NCBI GenBank assembly: GCA_007123055.1 | Contig: SKSJ01000200.1 | Location: 1 to 37,374 of the forward strand | DNA: 37,374 nt | DNA from: Wenzhouxiangella sp. | GTDB lineage: Bacteria; Pseudomonadota; Gammaproteobacteria; Xanthomonadales; Wenzhouxiangellaceae | Reading direction: 5' to 3' | In this document: piece by piece, positions 1 to 10,170 of the stretch | Layout: each line of letters starts with the position of its first letter | How positions within the stretch are numbered: the stretch's first letter is position 1 | Made by a program: the position numbers and the translations under genes | The notes under the pieces: model-generated | Database searches by the model: none | Seen by the model: only the letters and a program-made list of their open reading frames with translations | What the model was told of the DNA's origin: nothing

Positions 1-90
1 GCCAGCACCACCCTCGAAGACCTGCCGGGGAGCTTCGACAGGCTGCTGGCCGGCGGCGGTCACGGTCGCACCGTCGTGCACATCGGCTGA
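1..90 (+). CDS. C-terminal fragment of an upstream CDS (possibly a zinc-type/NADP-dependent oxidoreductase), truncated by the window start
   Basis: Frame 1 reads ASTTLEDLPGSFDRLLAGGGHGRTVVHIG followed by TGA at 88-90; the 'GRTVVxI' ending resembles quinone oxidoreductase C-termini. Confidence 0.45.
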   Translation, partial: ASTTLEDLPGSFDRLLAGGGHGRTVVHIG

Positions 91-161
91 CGCCCCCGTA
101 ACCGGCGGCATTTCGGGTATGATTGGCGCAATCGCACCGAACCAGACAACAAGGGAGCAAC

Positions 162-527
162 ATGGCCAAGATTCTGATCGTTGATGATTCCGAGACCCAC
201 CTTTACTCACTGCAAAAGATCGTCGAAGGCGCCGGTCACGAGGTTGTGACCGCGTCGAGCGGTGAGGAAGGCGTGGAAAAGTCCAAGTCGCACATGCCCG
301 ACCTGATCCTGATGGATATCGTCATGCCCGGCCTCAACGGTCTTCAGGCTACACGCAAGATTTCCAAGGACAAGGAAACGGCGCATATCCCCATCATTTT
401 CGTGACCACCAAGGACCAGGAAACCGACCGTGTGTGGGGCATGCGTCAGGGTGCCGCCGCCTACATCACCAAGCCGGTGGACAAGAAGGAACTGCTCAAG
501 GCGGTCAAACAGGCACTGGGCGACTGA
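162..527 (+). CDS. pilH: Response regulator receiver protein, PilH-like (twitching motility)
   Basis: MAKILIVDDSETHLYSLQKIVEGAGHEV...DLILMDIVMPGLNG...TKPVDKKELL: stand-alone receiver domain; ATG at 162 preceded by AAGGGAG. Confidence 0.8.
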   Translation: MAKILIVDDSETHLYSLQKIVEGAGHEVVTASSGEEGVEKSKSHMPDLILMDIVMPGLNGLQATRKISKDKETAHIPIIFVTTKDQETDRVWGMRQGAAAYITKPVDKKELLKAVKQALGD

Positions 528-529
528 AC

Positions 530-1012
530 ATGACCATCGCTGTCGGCGAACGTGTCCCGGAGGTCGAACTGACCGTCATGACCGCCGACGGACCAGCGAC
601 CCGCACAGCGACCGAGTTGCTCGGGGTCGGCAAGGTAGTACTGTTCGCCGTCCCCGGGCCGTTCACGCCCACCTGCTCTGCCCGGCACCTGCCCGGCTTC
701 ATCGAACTGGCTGAAGACATCATGGCCGCCGGCGTCAACCGTATCGTCTGCATGGCGGTACAGGATATTTTCGTAATGGAGGCCTGGGGCAAAGCATCGG
801 GAACCAGCGACGCAATCGTCATGGCGGCCGATGGCAACGGCGACTTCACGCGAGCCCTGGGGCTGGAGCTCGATGCTACCGCGTTCGGGCTTGGACACCG
901 CTCCCAGCGCTTCGCAATGGTGATCGAGGACGGGGTCGTACGCCACCTTCTGGTCGACGCACCGGGTGAATTCCGCGTCTCGAGCGCCGAGCACCTGCTC
1001 GGCAAACTCTGA
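530..1012 (+). CDS. Peroxiredoxin (Prx5/redoxin family)
   Basis: PGPFTPTCSARHLPGF peroxidatic Cys motif; ATG at 530 just after the upstream stop. Confidence 0.85.
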   Translation: MTIAVGERVPEVELTVMTADGPATRTATELLGVGKVVLFAVPGPFTPTCSARHLPGFIELAEDIMAAGVNRIVCMAVQDIFVMEAWGKASGTSDAIVMAADGNGDFTRALGLELDATAFGLGHRSQRFAMVIEDGVVRHLLVDAPGEFRVSSAEHLLGKL

Positions 1013-1024
1013 TAGCGTCTCCTG

Positions 1025-1261
1025 TCAGCTGCCGGGGGCTGCGGGGTATCGCACGGGATTGACGCCTTGCGGCTCGATCCAGCCGAGATGAAAGCCGATC
1101 CACAACATGACGACCAGGCCCAGCGACAGGCCTACGCGCCAGCTCAACCGCTTGACCGTGCGTTCACCATCACCTGAGTCACTTACGAGAAAATAAAAGC
1201 TCGATGCCAGAGTATAGAGAATGACGCCGAACGCTCCGAAAATCAGTACCTTGCTCAACAA
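1025..1261 (-). CDS. Small twin-transmembrane protein, DUF2909-like
   Basis: 78 aa with two hydrophobic helices (VLIFGAFGVILYTLASSFYFLV; VGLSLGLVVMLWIGFHLGW), next to SURF1. Confidence 0.65.
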   Translation of the reverse strand: MLSKVLIFGAFGVILYTLASSFYFLVSDSGDGERTVKRLSWRVGLSLGLVVMLWIGFHLGWIEPQGVNPVRYPAAPGS

Positions 1262-1300
1262 TGCCGCTATCCGCTCTGAATGTGGCGGATATTATAGGCG

Positions 1301-2029
1301 GTGTCTGTGGTGAGCAGGACAAGCCCTTCCATCTGGCGGCGTGTACTGCCTCACCTGGCGGCACTTCTGGTTCTGGCGCTGTGCTTCAAGCTGGCGTTCT
1401 GGCAGCTGGAACGCGCCACCTACAAGGATGGCCTGATGCATGACTGGCAGGATGCCCCGGCCGTCATGCTGGATCGTGACGATTCGATCCAGCCCGAACG
1501 CTATGCCCGGATATCGGCCAGCGGCTACTTCGACACCGAACACCACGTGCTGCTCGACAACCAAGTGCGCAACATGCATGCCGGCGTGCACGTCTTCACG
1601 CCCTTCCAGCCGAGCGGCTCGAATCGAATATGGATGGTCAATCGGGGCTGGCAACCGATGCCGCAAAGATCGAACCTGCCCGAGTTCGACACCGCGTCGG
1701 GCGAAGTCACGATCCACGGTCGACTGGCCGAACCACCACGGGTCGGCCTGCAGATCGGTACCGCGGCGGCCCTGGATGCCGAAAACTGGCCCAACCTGAT
1801 GACCTATTTCGATCTCGACAATATCCGCCAGGTGCTCGGCGACCACGTGCAGGACCGTGTCATCCTCCTCGATCCGGATCACCCGGCGCACTTGAGCGGC
1901 GATGAATGGCAGCCGGTCACCTTCGGCCCGGAGCGCCATCGCGCCTATGCATTCCAGTGGATGACCATCGCTGCCGTCGTTTTCATCATCTGGCTTGTAT
2001 TGACCGTCAGGAGCTTTCGCCAATCATGA
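1301..2029 (+). CDS. SURF1 family protein (cytochrome c oxidase assembly)
   Basis: LALCFKLAFWQLERATYK ... VNRGWQPM ... FQWMTIAAVVFIIWLVLTVRS; GTG start. Confidence 0.85.
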   Translation: MSVVSRTSPSIWRRVLPHLAALLVLALCFKLAFWQLERATYKDGLMHDWQDAPAVMLDRDDSIQPERYARISASGYFDTEHHVLLDNQVRNMHAGVHVFTPFQPSGSNRIWMVNRGWQPMPQRSNLPEFDTASGEVTIHGRLAEPPRVGLQIGTAAALDAENWPNLMTYFDLDNIRQVLGDHVQDRVILLDPDHPAHLSGDEWQPVTFGPERHRAYAFQWMTIAAVVFIIWLVLTVRSFRQS

Positions 2030-2631
2030 ATCGCACCACCATTATCGCCGTGTTCGCGGTGTTCTTCCTGCCTGTAGTCATCGCCGTGCTGATGCACAGC
2101 GATTGGTTCCAGTGGCGCCCGGCCGAAACGCGCAACCACGGCGAGCTCATCCAGCCGCCGCACGCCTTGCCTGATTTCAGGCTGCATGGCACCGATGGTC
2201 GAGTGTCAGAACGCGCCGATTTGCTTGATCACTGGCAACTGTTGCATGTCAGCGCTGGTGCATGCGGCGAGGATTGCGTGGAAACACTGTACTGGATGCG
2301 CCAGGTGCGCCGCGCCCAGGACCGGCACCAGCCCGAGGTCGAGATCACGCTGGTCACCAATCAGCCGGTAGCGACGGAAGTGCTTTCCGAAATCGAAGCC
2401 CTGGAAGCGAATATCCGCATCATTGCCGCTCAGGCCGGACGCGAGCTCATCGACATGCTGCCGGAGAGCGAATCCGGCCCGGTCAGCTACATTCTCGACC
2501 CTCAGGCCAATATAATATTGCGTTACCCCGACGGCTCGGACTTTAACGGCATGCGACGTGATCTCAGGCGCTTGCTGACCTGGACCCGGACCGACTCGCC
2601 ATCGCCAACTCTTCAGCAACCGGACTCATGA
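2026..2631 (+). CDS. Membrane-anchored thioredoxin/SCO-like protein, cytochrome oxidase assembly context
   Basis: N-terminal [50 protein letters not shown]...; ATGA overlap with SURF1. Confidence 0.6.
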   Translation: MNRTTIIAVFAVFFLPVVIAVLMHSDWFQWRPAETRNHGELIQPPHALPDFRLHGTDGRVSERADLLDHWQLLHVSAGACGEDCVETLYWMRQVRRAQDRHQPEVEITLVTNQPVATEVLSEIEALEANIRIIAAQAGRELIDMLPESESGPVSYILDPQANIILRYPDGSDFNGMRRDLRRLLTWTRTDSPSPTLQQPDS

Positions 2632-3524
2632 CCGCCACGGCACTACAGCAAACCCGGCAGTTTCTCGCGCTGTGCAAGATGCGGATCGTCGCGCTGATCG
2701 TGTTTACCGCCGTGGTCGGCATGGCGCTGGCCACGCCGGGCATGATTCCACTCCATGCGCTCCTGGCCGGCTCGCTGGGTATCGGCCTGGCCGCGGCCAG
2801 TGCCGCCGCCATCAACCACCTGCTCGACGAACGTGCCGACCGTGTCATGACCAGGACACGCCACCGGCCGCTGCCAAGCAACCAGCTCGGCAAGGCCCAG
2901 GTCATCGGCTTCGCCTCGACCCTGGCCGTGGTCTCGATGGCCCTGCTGTTTACCTTCGTCAATGTGCTCACGGCCGTTCTGACTTTCGCCGGCCTGATCG
3001 GCTACGCCATCGTCTACACCGCCTGGCTCAAGCGCGCCACGCCACAGAACATCGTCATCGGCGGGGCAGCCGGGGCCATACCGCCGGTGCTGGGCTGGAC
3101 CGCCGTAACAGGCGAGATTCACGGCCACGCTCTGATCCTGTTCCTGATCGTGTTCGTGTGGACGCCACCCCACTTCTGGGCACTGGCGATCCACCGGCGT
3201 GAGGATTACGCCGCGGCCAACGTGCCGATGCTCCCGGTCACCCATGGTGTGAAGTTCACGCGTTGGCAGATCCTGTTCTATACCATCATTCTTGTGCTGG
3301 TCACCCTTCTCCCCTGGCTGACCGGCATGAGCGGCCTGGCCTACCTGGCCGGCGCAACCGTACTCAACATCGGCTTCCTCGGCTATGCCATTGCGCTGAT
3401 GAGAAGCGATGACGAGCAGTTGTCCATGCAGATGTTTCACTATTCCGTCGTCTACCTGATGGCACTGTTTGCCTTCCTGCTCGTCGACCATTACCTGTTC
3501 GATACCCCGAGAGTGATCACATGA
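2628..3524 (+). CDS. cyoE: Protoheme IX farnesyltransferase (heme O synthase)
   Basis: [25 protein letters not shown] UbiA-type motif; [27 protein letters not shown]. Confidence 0.93.
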   Translation: MTATALQQTRQFLALCKMRIVALIVFTAVVGMALATPGMIPLHALLAGSLGIGLAAASAAAINHLLDERADRVMTRTRHRPLPSNQLGKAQVIGFASTLAVVSMALLFTFVNVLTAVLTFAGLIGYAIVYTAWLKRATPQNIVIGGAAGAIPPVLGWTAVTGEIHGHALILFLIVFVWTPPHFWALAIHRREDYAAANVPMLPVTHGVKFTRWQILFYTIILVLVTLLPWLTGMSGLAYLAGATVLNIGFLGYAIALMRSDDEQLSMQMFHYSVVYLMALFAFLLVDHYLFDTPRVIT

Positions 3525-6430
3525 CCGATACCCACAAGGCATCGACCCCCTTACACCGCCTCGAGTCGCATGATGACTTCATCGACCGTCATATCGGCCC
3601 GCGCGATGCCGAGATCGCCGCTATGCTCGACACCATCGGTGCCGAATCCACCGAGGCGCTGATGCTCGAGACCATGCCCGGCAGCATCCGCCAGGAACGC
3701 CCCCTGGAGTTACCCCGAAGCGACAACGAGGAGCGCGTGCTCGAACAGATTCGCGGCATGGCCGAGCACAACACGCTCAGCCACAGCATGATCGGACTGG
3801 GGTATCACCCGACCATCACACCGCCGGTGATTCTCAGAAACGTGCTGGAGAATCCCGGCTGGTACACCGCCTATACCCCCTACCAGGCCGAGATCTCGCA
3901 GGGTCGCCTCGAAGGCCTGCTCAACTTCCAGCAGATGGTCATGGATCTGACCGGAATGGAACTGGCCAATGCCTCACTACTCGACGAGGCCACCGCCGCG
4001 GCCGAGGCGATGGCCATGCTCAAGCGGGTCAACCGCAAGAACAAGAGCAATATCTTTCTCATCGATGGCAACTGCCTGCCACAGACCATCGATGTGGTCG
4101 CCAACCGCGCCCGTCACCTGGATCTCGAAGTACGCGTCTGCGACGATCTGGAACAGGCGCTGGCCGAAACCGACTGCTTCGGCATCCTTCTCCAGTACCC
4201 CGGCAGCGACGGCCGGGCCGCCGAACTTGACGACCTGATCGCAAAGGCTCACGACAAGGGTGCACTGGCTGCCGTGGCCGCCGACCTGATGGCGCTGGTC
4301 TTGCTCAAGAGTCCCGGCGAGTCCGGCGCCGACTGCGTGGTCGGTTCGGCCCAGCGTTTCGGTGTACCCATGGCCTACGGCGGCCCGCATGCAGCTTTCT
4401 TCGCCACCCGCGAAGATTACCGGCGCAGCGTCCCCGGCCGCATCATCGGTGTGTCGAAGGACCGCCACGACAACCCGGCGCTGCGCATGGCCCTGCAGAC
4501 TCGCGAGCAGCACATCCGCCGCGAGAAGGCCATGAGCAATATCTGCACCGCCCAGGCGCTGCTGGCAGTCATGGCCGGTTTCTACGCCGTCTGGCACGGC
4601 CCCGAGGGGCTGAAGAAAATCGCCGGGCGCATCCATCGCCATGCCTGCATCCTGGCCCACGGCATCCGCCGGACCGGCTTCGAGCTCGAGCACGAGCATT
4701 TCTTCGACACCCTGTCGGTGCGCGTCGATGAGCCGCAGCGCCAGAAGATCCTGCACCGCGCCCACGAGGCCGGCATCAACCTGCGCGCCGATCGCGAGGG
4801 ATACATCGGCCTGACCGTCAATGAACAGACCCGAAAGCATCATGTCACCGCTCTGCTCGCACTGTTCGGTGACGAGGCGACCGACGTCCTCGCCATCGAT
4901 GCCGAACTGGGCGATGACGGCAGCGCCATTTCCGAATCGCTGGCGCGGTGCAGCGACATCCTGACCCATGAGGTCTTCGGCCTGTACCACTCCGAAACCG
5001 AGATGCTGCGCTACCTCAAGCGCCTGGAAAACAAGGACCTCAGCCTGGCTCACGCCATGATCCCGCTGGGCTCGTGCACCATGAAGCTCAACGCCACCGC
5101 CGAAATGATCCCGGTAACCTGGCCGGAGTTCGCCGAGCTGCACCCATTCTGTCCCTGGGACCAGGCACGCGGCTACCACCAGCTCATCGACGAGCTGTCA
5201 GGCTGGCTGGCCGAAATCACCGGTTTCGCCGAGGTCTCGCTGCAGCCCAACGCCGGCTCGCAGGGCGAGTACGCCGGCCTGCTGGCCATCAAGGGGTGGC
5301 ACGAATCGCGCGGTGAAGAACATCGCACGGTCTGCCTGATTCCCTCCTCGGCGCATGGCACCAACCCGGCCAGCGCCCAGATGACCGGCATGGACATCGT
5401 CGTGGTCAAGTGCGACAAGCAGGGCAACATCGACCTCGAAGACCTGGAAGGCAAGATCGAGAAACATCGCGAAAAACTCGCCGCGCTGATGATCACCTAC
5501 CCATCCACGCATGGCGTGTTCGAGGAAGACGTGGTCACCATCTGCAACAAGGTGCGTGCCGCCGGCGGCCAGGTCTATCTCGACGGGGCCAACCTCAACG
5601 CACTGGTCGGCTGGTCGCGCATCGCCGACTACGCCGACGTATGTCACCTGAATCTGCACAAAACCTTCTGCATTCCGCACGGCGGCGGCGGCCCGGGCAT
5701 CGGCCCGGTCGGCGTGCGCAAGCACCTGGTGCCTTTCCTGCCCGGCCATCCCAGCGGCCTGCTGGGACCCGATCATGGCGCCAACCCCGCCGTGGCCGCC
5801 GCACCCTGGGGCAGCGCCGGCATCCTGCCGATTTCCTGGGTGTACATCCGCCTGATGGGTGCCGACGGCCTCAAGCGTGCCACGGAAGCGGCCATCCTCA
5901 ACGCCAACTACATTGCCAAGCGCCTGGAAGGCCACTTCGACATCCTCTACACTGGCCGCAACGGCCGCATCGCCCACGAGTGCATCGTTGACTTGAGACC
6001 GTTCAAGGAATCGGCCGGCATCACCGAGGAAGACGTGGCCAAGCGCCTGATCGACTACGGCTTCCACGCCCCGACCATGTCCTGGCCGGTGCCGGGCACG
6101 CTGATGATCGAACCGACCGAAAGCGAGTCGAAGGTCGAGCTGGATCGCTTTATCCAGGCCATGATCGCCATCCGTCGCGAGATCGAGCGGGTCGCCACGG
6201 GCGAATGGGATGCCGAAGACAACCCATTGAGGAACGCACCGCACACTGCATTGGAACTGGCCGCCGACGATTGGCCGCATGCCTACACGCGCACAGAAGC
6301 CGGCTGGCCGGTGAAGGAGCTGAAACTGCACAAGTTCTTTGCCCCCGTCGCGCGCGTCGACAACGTTTACGGCGACCGCAACCTGGTCTGCTCATGTCCG
6401 CCGCTCGAAGACTGGCTGGAGGCCGGCTGA
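3521..6430 (+). CDS. gcvP: Glycine dehydrogenase (decarboxylating), P protein
   Basis: 969 aa single-chain P protein; [35 protein letters not shown]-Lys region [18 protein letters not shown]. Confidence 0.96.
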   Translation: MTDTHKASTPLHRLESHDDFIDRHIGPRDAEIAAMLDTIGAESTEALMLETMPGSIRQERPLELPRSDNEERVLEQIRGMAEHNTLSHSMIGLGYHPTITPPVILRNVLENPGWYTAYTPYQAEISQGRLEGLLNFQQMVMDLTGMELANASLLDEATAAAEAMAMLKRVNRKNKSNIFLIDGNCLPQTIDVVANRARHLDLEVRVCDDLEQALAETDCFGILLQYPGSDGRAAELDDLIAKAHDKGALAAVAADLMALVLLKSPGESGADCVVGSAQRFGVPMAYGGPHAAFFATREDYRRSVPGRIIGVSKDRHDNPALRMALQTREQHIRREKAMSNICTAQALLAVMAGFYAVWHGPEGLKKIAGRIHRHACILAHGIRRTGFELEHEHFFDTLSVRVDEPQRQKILHRAHEAGINLRADREGYIGLTVNEQTRKHHVTALLALFGDEATDVLAIDAELGDDGSAISESLARCSDILTHEVFGLYHSETEMLRYLKRLENKDLSLAHAMIPLGSCTMKLNATAEMIPVTWPEFAELHPFCPWDQARGYHQLIDELSGWLAEITGFAEVSLQPNAGSQGEYAGLLAIKGWHESRGEEHRTVCLIPSSAHGTNPASAQMTGMDIVVVKCDKQGNIDLEDLEGKIEKHREKLAALMITYPSTHGVFEEDVVTICNKVRAAGGQVYLDGANLNALVGWSRIADYADVCHLNLHKTFCIPHGGGGPGIGPVGVRKHLVPFLPGHPSGLLGPDHGANPAVAAAPWGSAGILPISWVYIRLMGADGLKRATEAAILNANYIAKRLEGHFDILYTGRNGRIAHECIVDLRPFKESAGITEEDVAKRLIDYGFHAPTMSWPVPGTLMIEPTESESKVELDRFIQAMIAIRREIERVATGEWDAEDNPLRNAPHTALELAADDWPHAYTRTEAGWPVKELKLHKFFAPVARVDNVYGDRNLVCSCPPLEDWLEAG

Positions 6431-6452
6431 GCCTGCGGGCTCCGGCTCATAC

Positions 6453-9400
6453 ATGCGGCAGAAACCGGAACATCGGATCGTGCCCTCGCCGGTCGCTCCA
6501 CTGGCGGGCCTCGCTCTGATCGTTCTGGGCTGGCTGTCACCGGCCGCCGTGGTTGGCGAAGACGCAGTCTGGGTGCGGGTGCACCACGCATTCGACCATC
6601 CGGCCATTCAGCAAAGTGGCGCGGATCAGACACTGGCTGACTATGGTGCCTTCCAATGGGGACGGCTCCCTGCAGATCAGGCCGCCTTGCTGGAGCGGTC
6701 CGGGGGACGACTCACCCGATTGGAGAATCCCTTCGAGCTGCGACTGGGGGACAAACGCATCGACTTGCTCGACATGACAGCCAACGGCCGCTCGTTCGAG
6801 CCCTACCGCGGAGCTCCGGAAGGCGACCTTCACCTTGTCCAGTTCCGCGGCCCGGTGCGCAGCGAATGGTTGCGACGCCTGAGGGCTACCGGGGTGCAGA
6901 TCATCCAGCCGGCCCACCCGTTCAGCTATTACGTGTGGGCGGACGCCAACCAGATCAGTGCCGCTGCCGCGCAGTCCGCGGTACGTGCATCGGCCACGGT
7001 CCGACCGGACTGGCGAATGCAACCCTCCCTGAGGTCGCTCGACGCTCGTCCGAGACCTTCCATGGCGCTGATCACTCGCCATGCCCGTCGCGCCACCCTT
7101 GAAAGAATGCAGGAGAAAGGCGCAAGCATTCATTCGATCACCCGCGAATCAGCCCATTTCGATGTAGTCCACTTTGACCTGCCCGGTCACCGCTACGAAG
7201 CCCTGGGCCGTATTCCCGGTATTTTTACCGTGCAGAGAATTCCCCCGGATGCCGGCCCTCGCGGCGAGATGAGCAACCAGTCTGTTGTCGGTGGCTTCGA
7301 TTCAGACAACATGGTTCCCGGTTATGCCGACTGGCTGACTGCCACCGGCTACGACGGATACGGAATCACTGTCGGCGTGGTGGACAGTGGCGTGGCCGAA
7401 AGCCACCCGGACCTGATCGACAACATCGAGCCTTGCCTCGGCTCGGGAGGCAGCTGCACGGGCACCGCCAGCAACCATGGCACCCATGTTGCCGGCGCCA
7501 TTGCCGGCAGCGGCGCCTCCGGCGTGACCGATGCCCAGGGTTTTCGGCGCGGTCAAGGCTCGGCTCCGGCCGCCGGCATCATCAACCAGGACTACCAACC
7601 CTTTCTCGACAGCAGCGGTGATGGCGGCATGGTGGCCGACGGCATGCTGCACATCATGGCCGATGCAGCCGTCAGCGGCGCCCTTCTGACCAACAATTCC
7701 TGGGGACCCAGCGGCACCCCGCAGGGCTATGACATTCCCACCCGACACATCGACCTGATCACCCGCGATGCCCTGCCCGACCAGCCAGGCCACAGCCCGA
7801 TGCTGGCGGTTTGGTCGATCATGAATGGTTACGGTGACAGTGCCGGGGAATGCAGTCCCAGCTCGCTGGGCACACCCGACGAGGCGAAGAATCTGCTGGC
7901 CGTCGGCTCCACGGGCTTGCAGTCCCCGTCCGGGCACCAGTTGCCAATCGATCAGGTCTACAGCCTGTCCAGCAACTCCGCGCACGGCCCCGCCTGCGAT
8001 GGTCGCCGCGTCCCGGACCTGGTCGCACCGGGGTGTCATACCGACAGCACACATACCGGCAACAGCCACGGCCTCGCCTGCGGCACGTCCATGGCCTCAC
8101 CCGTGGTTTCCGGCGCGATTGCGGTTTGGACCGAACGCCACATCGATCAAACGGGCAGCCCGCCATCCCCGGCCCTGGTCAAGGCGGTATTCATCGCCGC
8201 CGCCAGGAACCTGGCTGGCGGGACCAATGCCGACGGCCATCCGCTGGGCCACCGTCCGGATCGTTTCCAGGGCTTCGGCCGCCTCGACCTGGACGCCGTC
8301 ATGAATCCAGACGGAGGGCACGTCTACCTGATGGACCAGGAGGTCGTGTTCGACGATACCGGTCAGGACTGGTCGGCGACCGTTCAGGCCGCCAACCCCG
8401 ACATGCCCATGAAGATCGTGCTGACCTGGACCGATGCACCGGGACCGCCCAACGGGGGCACCACGCAAGCCTGGGTCAACATCCTCGACCTGGAAGTCGA
8501 CGCCGCCGACGGCAACACCTACCTGGGTAACGTGACCGGTCCCGAAGGGTGGTCCGAGCCCGGCGGCAGTCCGGACGACCGCAACAATACCGAAGGGATA
8601 TGGCTTCGGCCCGACCAGCACCAGGGCACGATCCACCTGAATGTCCTGGCCGCCACATTGGCGGGCGACGCTCTGAATCCCTACGATCCCGGGCATCCCA
8701 GCCAGGATTTCGCCATCGCCTGCTACAACTGCATCGAGGGGGATCCCGTTTTCAACCTGGTCCTGGAGCCCGATTCGGTCCAGGCCTGCCTGGCGGATAT
8801 GAACGAGCCGCTCTCAATCGAAGTACAGGCCGGGACCGTCGGTCCCTACACCGGCACGATCGATCTGGTAGCAGACGGTGTGCCCGCCGACATTGTCAGC
8901 ACGCTAGACCCCGCCAGCATCTCGGTTCCCGGCGGTGCCACCTGGACCCTGGCAGCTGACGAGCACACCGCCCCGACCACCACCCTGGTGACACTCGATG
9001 CCACTGACGCAGACGGCCTGTCCCGAACCCGTGCACTGAGCCTGCGCCTTGACGACACCCTGACGGAAACACCCGGTCAGCAAACCCCGGCGAACAACAG
9101 CAGTGAGCAGCCACTGGCTCCCGAGTTCACATGGTCGCCTGCCGGTGGCGCCGAGACCTACCGGCTGCAGGTTGCCCGCGATCCGGACTTCAGCGAAGTG
9201 ATCATCGATGAACAAGTCCGCAGTAACAGTTTCGTGCCGGAGCAACGGCTCGACAGCCTGACCGAGCATCACTGGCGGGTACGGGCAAGCAATCTCTGCG
9301 GTGCCGGCGACTGGTCACCGACCTGGCGTTTCATTACGCGCCCGCTGCCGAAAATCACCCTGTCGACCAGCGCCCTGAAATTCGTCATGCGGCCCACCAG

Positions 9401-10157
9401 AGAGACCAGGCAAGTGCTGGAGATCGGCAACACCGGCACCGGAGACCTCGGCTTCGACATCGCGACCAAGCGTCCGGAGCAGGCCGTGACCAACGCGCGG
9501 GCACTGCACGGGCTCAACGATCCGCAATCCTGGCAGCTGGTCAATGATCCGAACACGGTGAACGGATCGGTAGAGTTCAACGAAAACGAGGCACTGGAAA
9601 TCCTGCTGATCGGCGGCGATGACGACATTGGGGGAAACACCGACCTGCAAACCAACATCCCGATGAGTGGCACCCTGCGCTTTGAATGGGGCTACCAGTC
9701 TGAAGATACCGGCCATTTCGATTCTGCCGGCTACCTGGTCAATCAGACCGTGACCCCGCTGGCCGACAACGACAGCCAGGTGCCGTATTTCGAGGGCCAG
9801 GCCTCGGTCATGCTGAGTAGTGACGACGTGTTCGCACTGCGTGTCAATACACACGACGGCCGGTTTGGTGCCGGCAAGCTGGGAGTGACTCGTCTGCGTT
9901 TCGAACCCGAAGCCTGCAACAGTTCGGCTTCCGCGCCGGACTGGCTGAGTGTGGCGCCTGCCAGCGGGCTGATTGCGGGCGGGGAGAGCATGTCGATCGA
10001 GGTCACAGTGAACAGTGACGGGCTGGCCGAGGGGATTTACCACGGCGCCCTGTGCGTTCAGAGCAATGCCGAGAACGCCGAACTACTCGCCGTTCATGTG
10101 GAACTGGAAGTCGCAATTCCACCCATCTTCCAGGATCGCTTCGAAGCCGGCGACTGA
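6453..10157 (+). CDS. Secreted S8 (subtilisin-like) peptidase with C-terminal Fn3/BACON-like regions
   Basis: Signal peptide; GVVDSGVAESHPDL (Asp), NHGTHVAGAIAGSG (His), GTSMASPVVSGAIA (Ser); C-terminal beta-domain repeats; ends IPPIFQDRFEAGD. Confidence 0.88.
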   Translation: MRQKPEHRIVPSPVAPLAGLALIVLGWLSPAAVVGEDAVWVRVHHAFDHPAIQQSGADQTLADYGAFQWGRLPADQAALLERSGGRLTRLENPFELRLGDKRIDLLDMTANGRSFEPYRGAPEGDLHLVQFRGPVRSEWLRRLRATGVQIIQPAHPFSYYVWADANQISAAAAQSAVRASATVRPDWRMQPSLRSLDARPRPSMALITRHARRATLERMQEKGASIHSITRESAHFDVVHFDLPGHRYEALGRIPGIFTVQRIPPDAGPRGEMSNQSVVGGFDSDNMVPGYADWLTATGYDGYGITVGVVDSGVAESHPDLIDNIEPCLGSGGSCTGTASNHGTHVAGAIAGSGASGVTDAQGFRRGQGSAPAAGIINQDYQPFLDSSGDGGMVADGMLHIMADAAVSGALLTNNSWGPSGTPQGYDIPTRHIDLITRDALPDQPGHSPMLAVWSIMNGYGDSAGECSPSSLGTPDEAKNLLAVGSTGLQSPSGHQLPIDQVYSLSSNSAHGPACDGRRVPDLVAPGCHTDSTHTGNSHGLACGTSMASPVVSGAIAVWTERHIDQTGSPPSPALVKAVFIAAARNLAGGTNADGHPLGHRPDRFQGFGRLDLDAVMNPDGGHVYLMDQEVVFDDTGQDWSATVQAANPDMPMKIVLTWTDAPGPPNGGTTQAWVNILDLEVDAADGNTYLGNVTGPEGWSEPGGSPDDRNNTEGIWLRPDQHQGTIHLNVLAATLAGDALNPYDPGHPSQDFAIACYNCIEGDPVFNLVLEPDSVQACLADMNEPLSIEVQAGTVGPYTGTIDLVADGVPADIVSTLDPASISVPGGATWTLAADEHTAPTTTLVTLDATDADGLSRTRALSLRLDDTLTETPGQQTPANNSSEQPLAPEFTWSPAGGAETYRLQVARDPDFSEVIIDEQVRSNSFVPEQRLDSLTEHHWRVRASNLCGAGDWSPTWRFITRPLPKITLSTSALKFVMRPTRETRQVLEIGNTGTGDLGFDIATKRPEQAVTNARALHGLNDPQSWQLVNDPNTVNGSVEFNENEALEILLIGGDDDIGGNTDLQTNIPMSGTLRFEWGYQSEDTGHFDSAGYLVNQTVTPLADNDSQVPYFEGQASVMLSSDDVFALRVNTHDGRFGAGKLGVTRLRFEPEACNSSASAPDWLSVAPASGLIAGGESMSIEVTVNSDGLAEGIYHGALCVQSNAENAELLAVHVELEVAIPPIFQDRFEAGD

Positions 10158-10170
10158 GGCCGGCGACGAG

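Noticed and set aside
3977-6331. Long minus-strand ORFs (400 and 377 aa) opposite gcvP
   Set aside because: Mirror-frame artefacts of high-GC codon usage; gcvP on the plus strand is unambiguous.
10158-10170. Looked for a terminator between convergent S8 protease and gyrA
   Set aside because: Only 13 nt and no convincing stem plus T-run.
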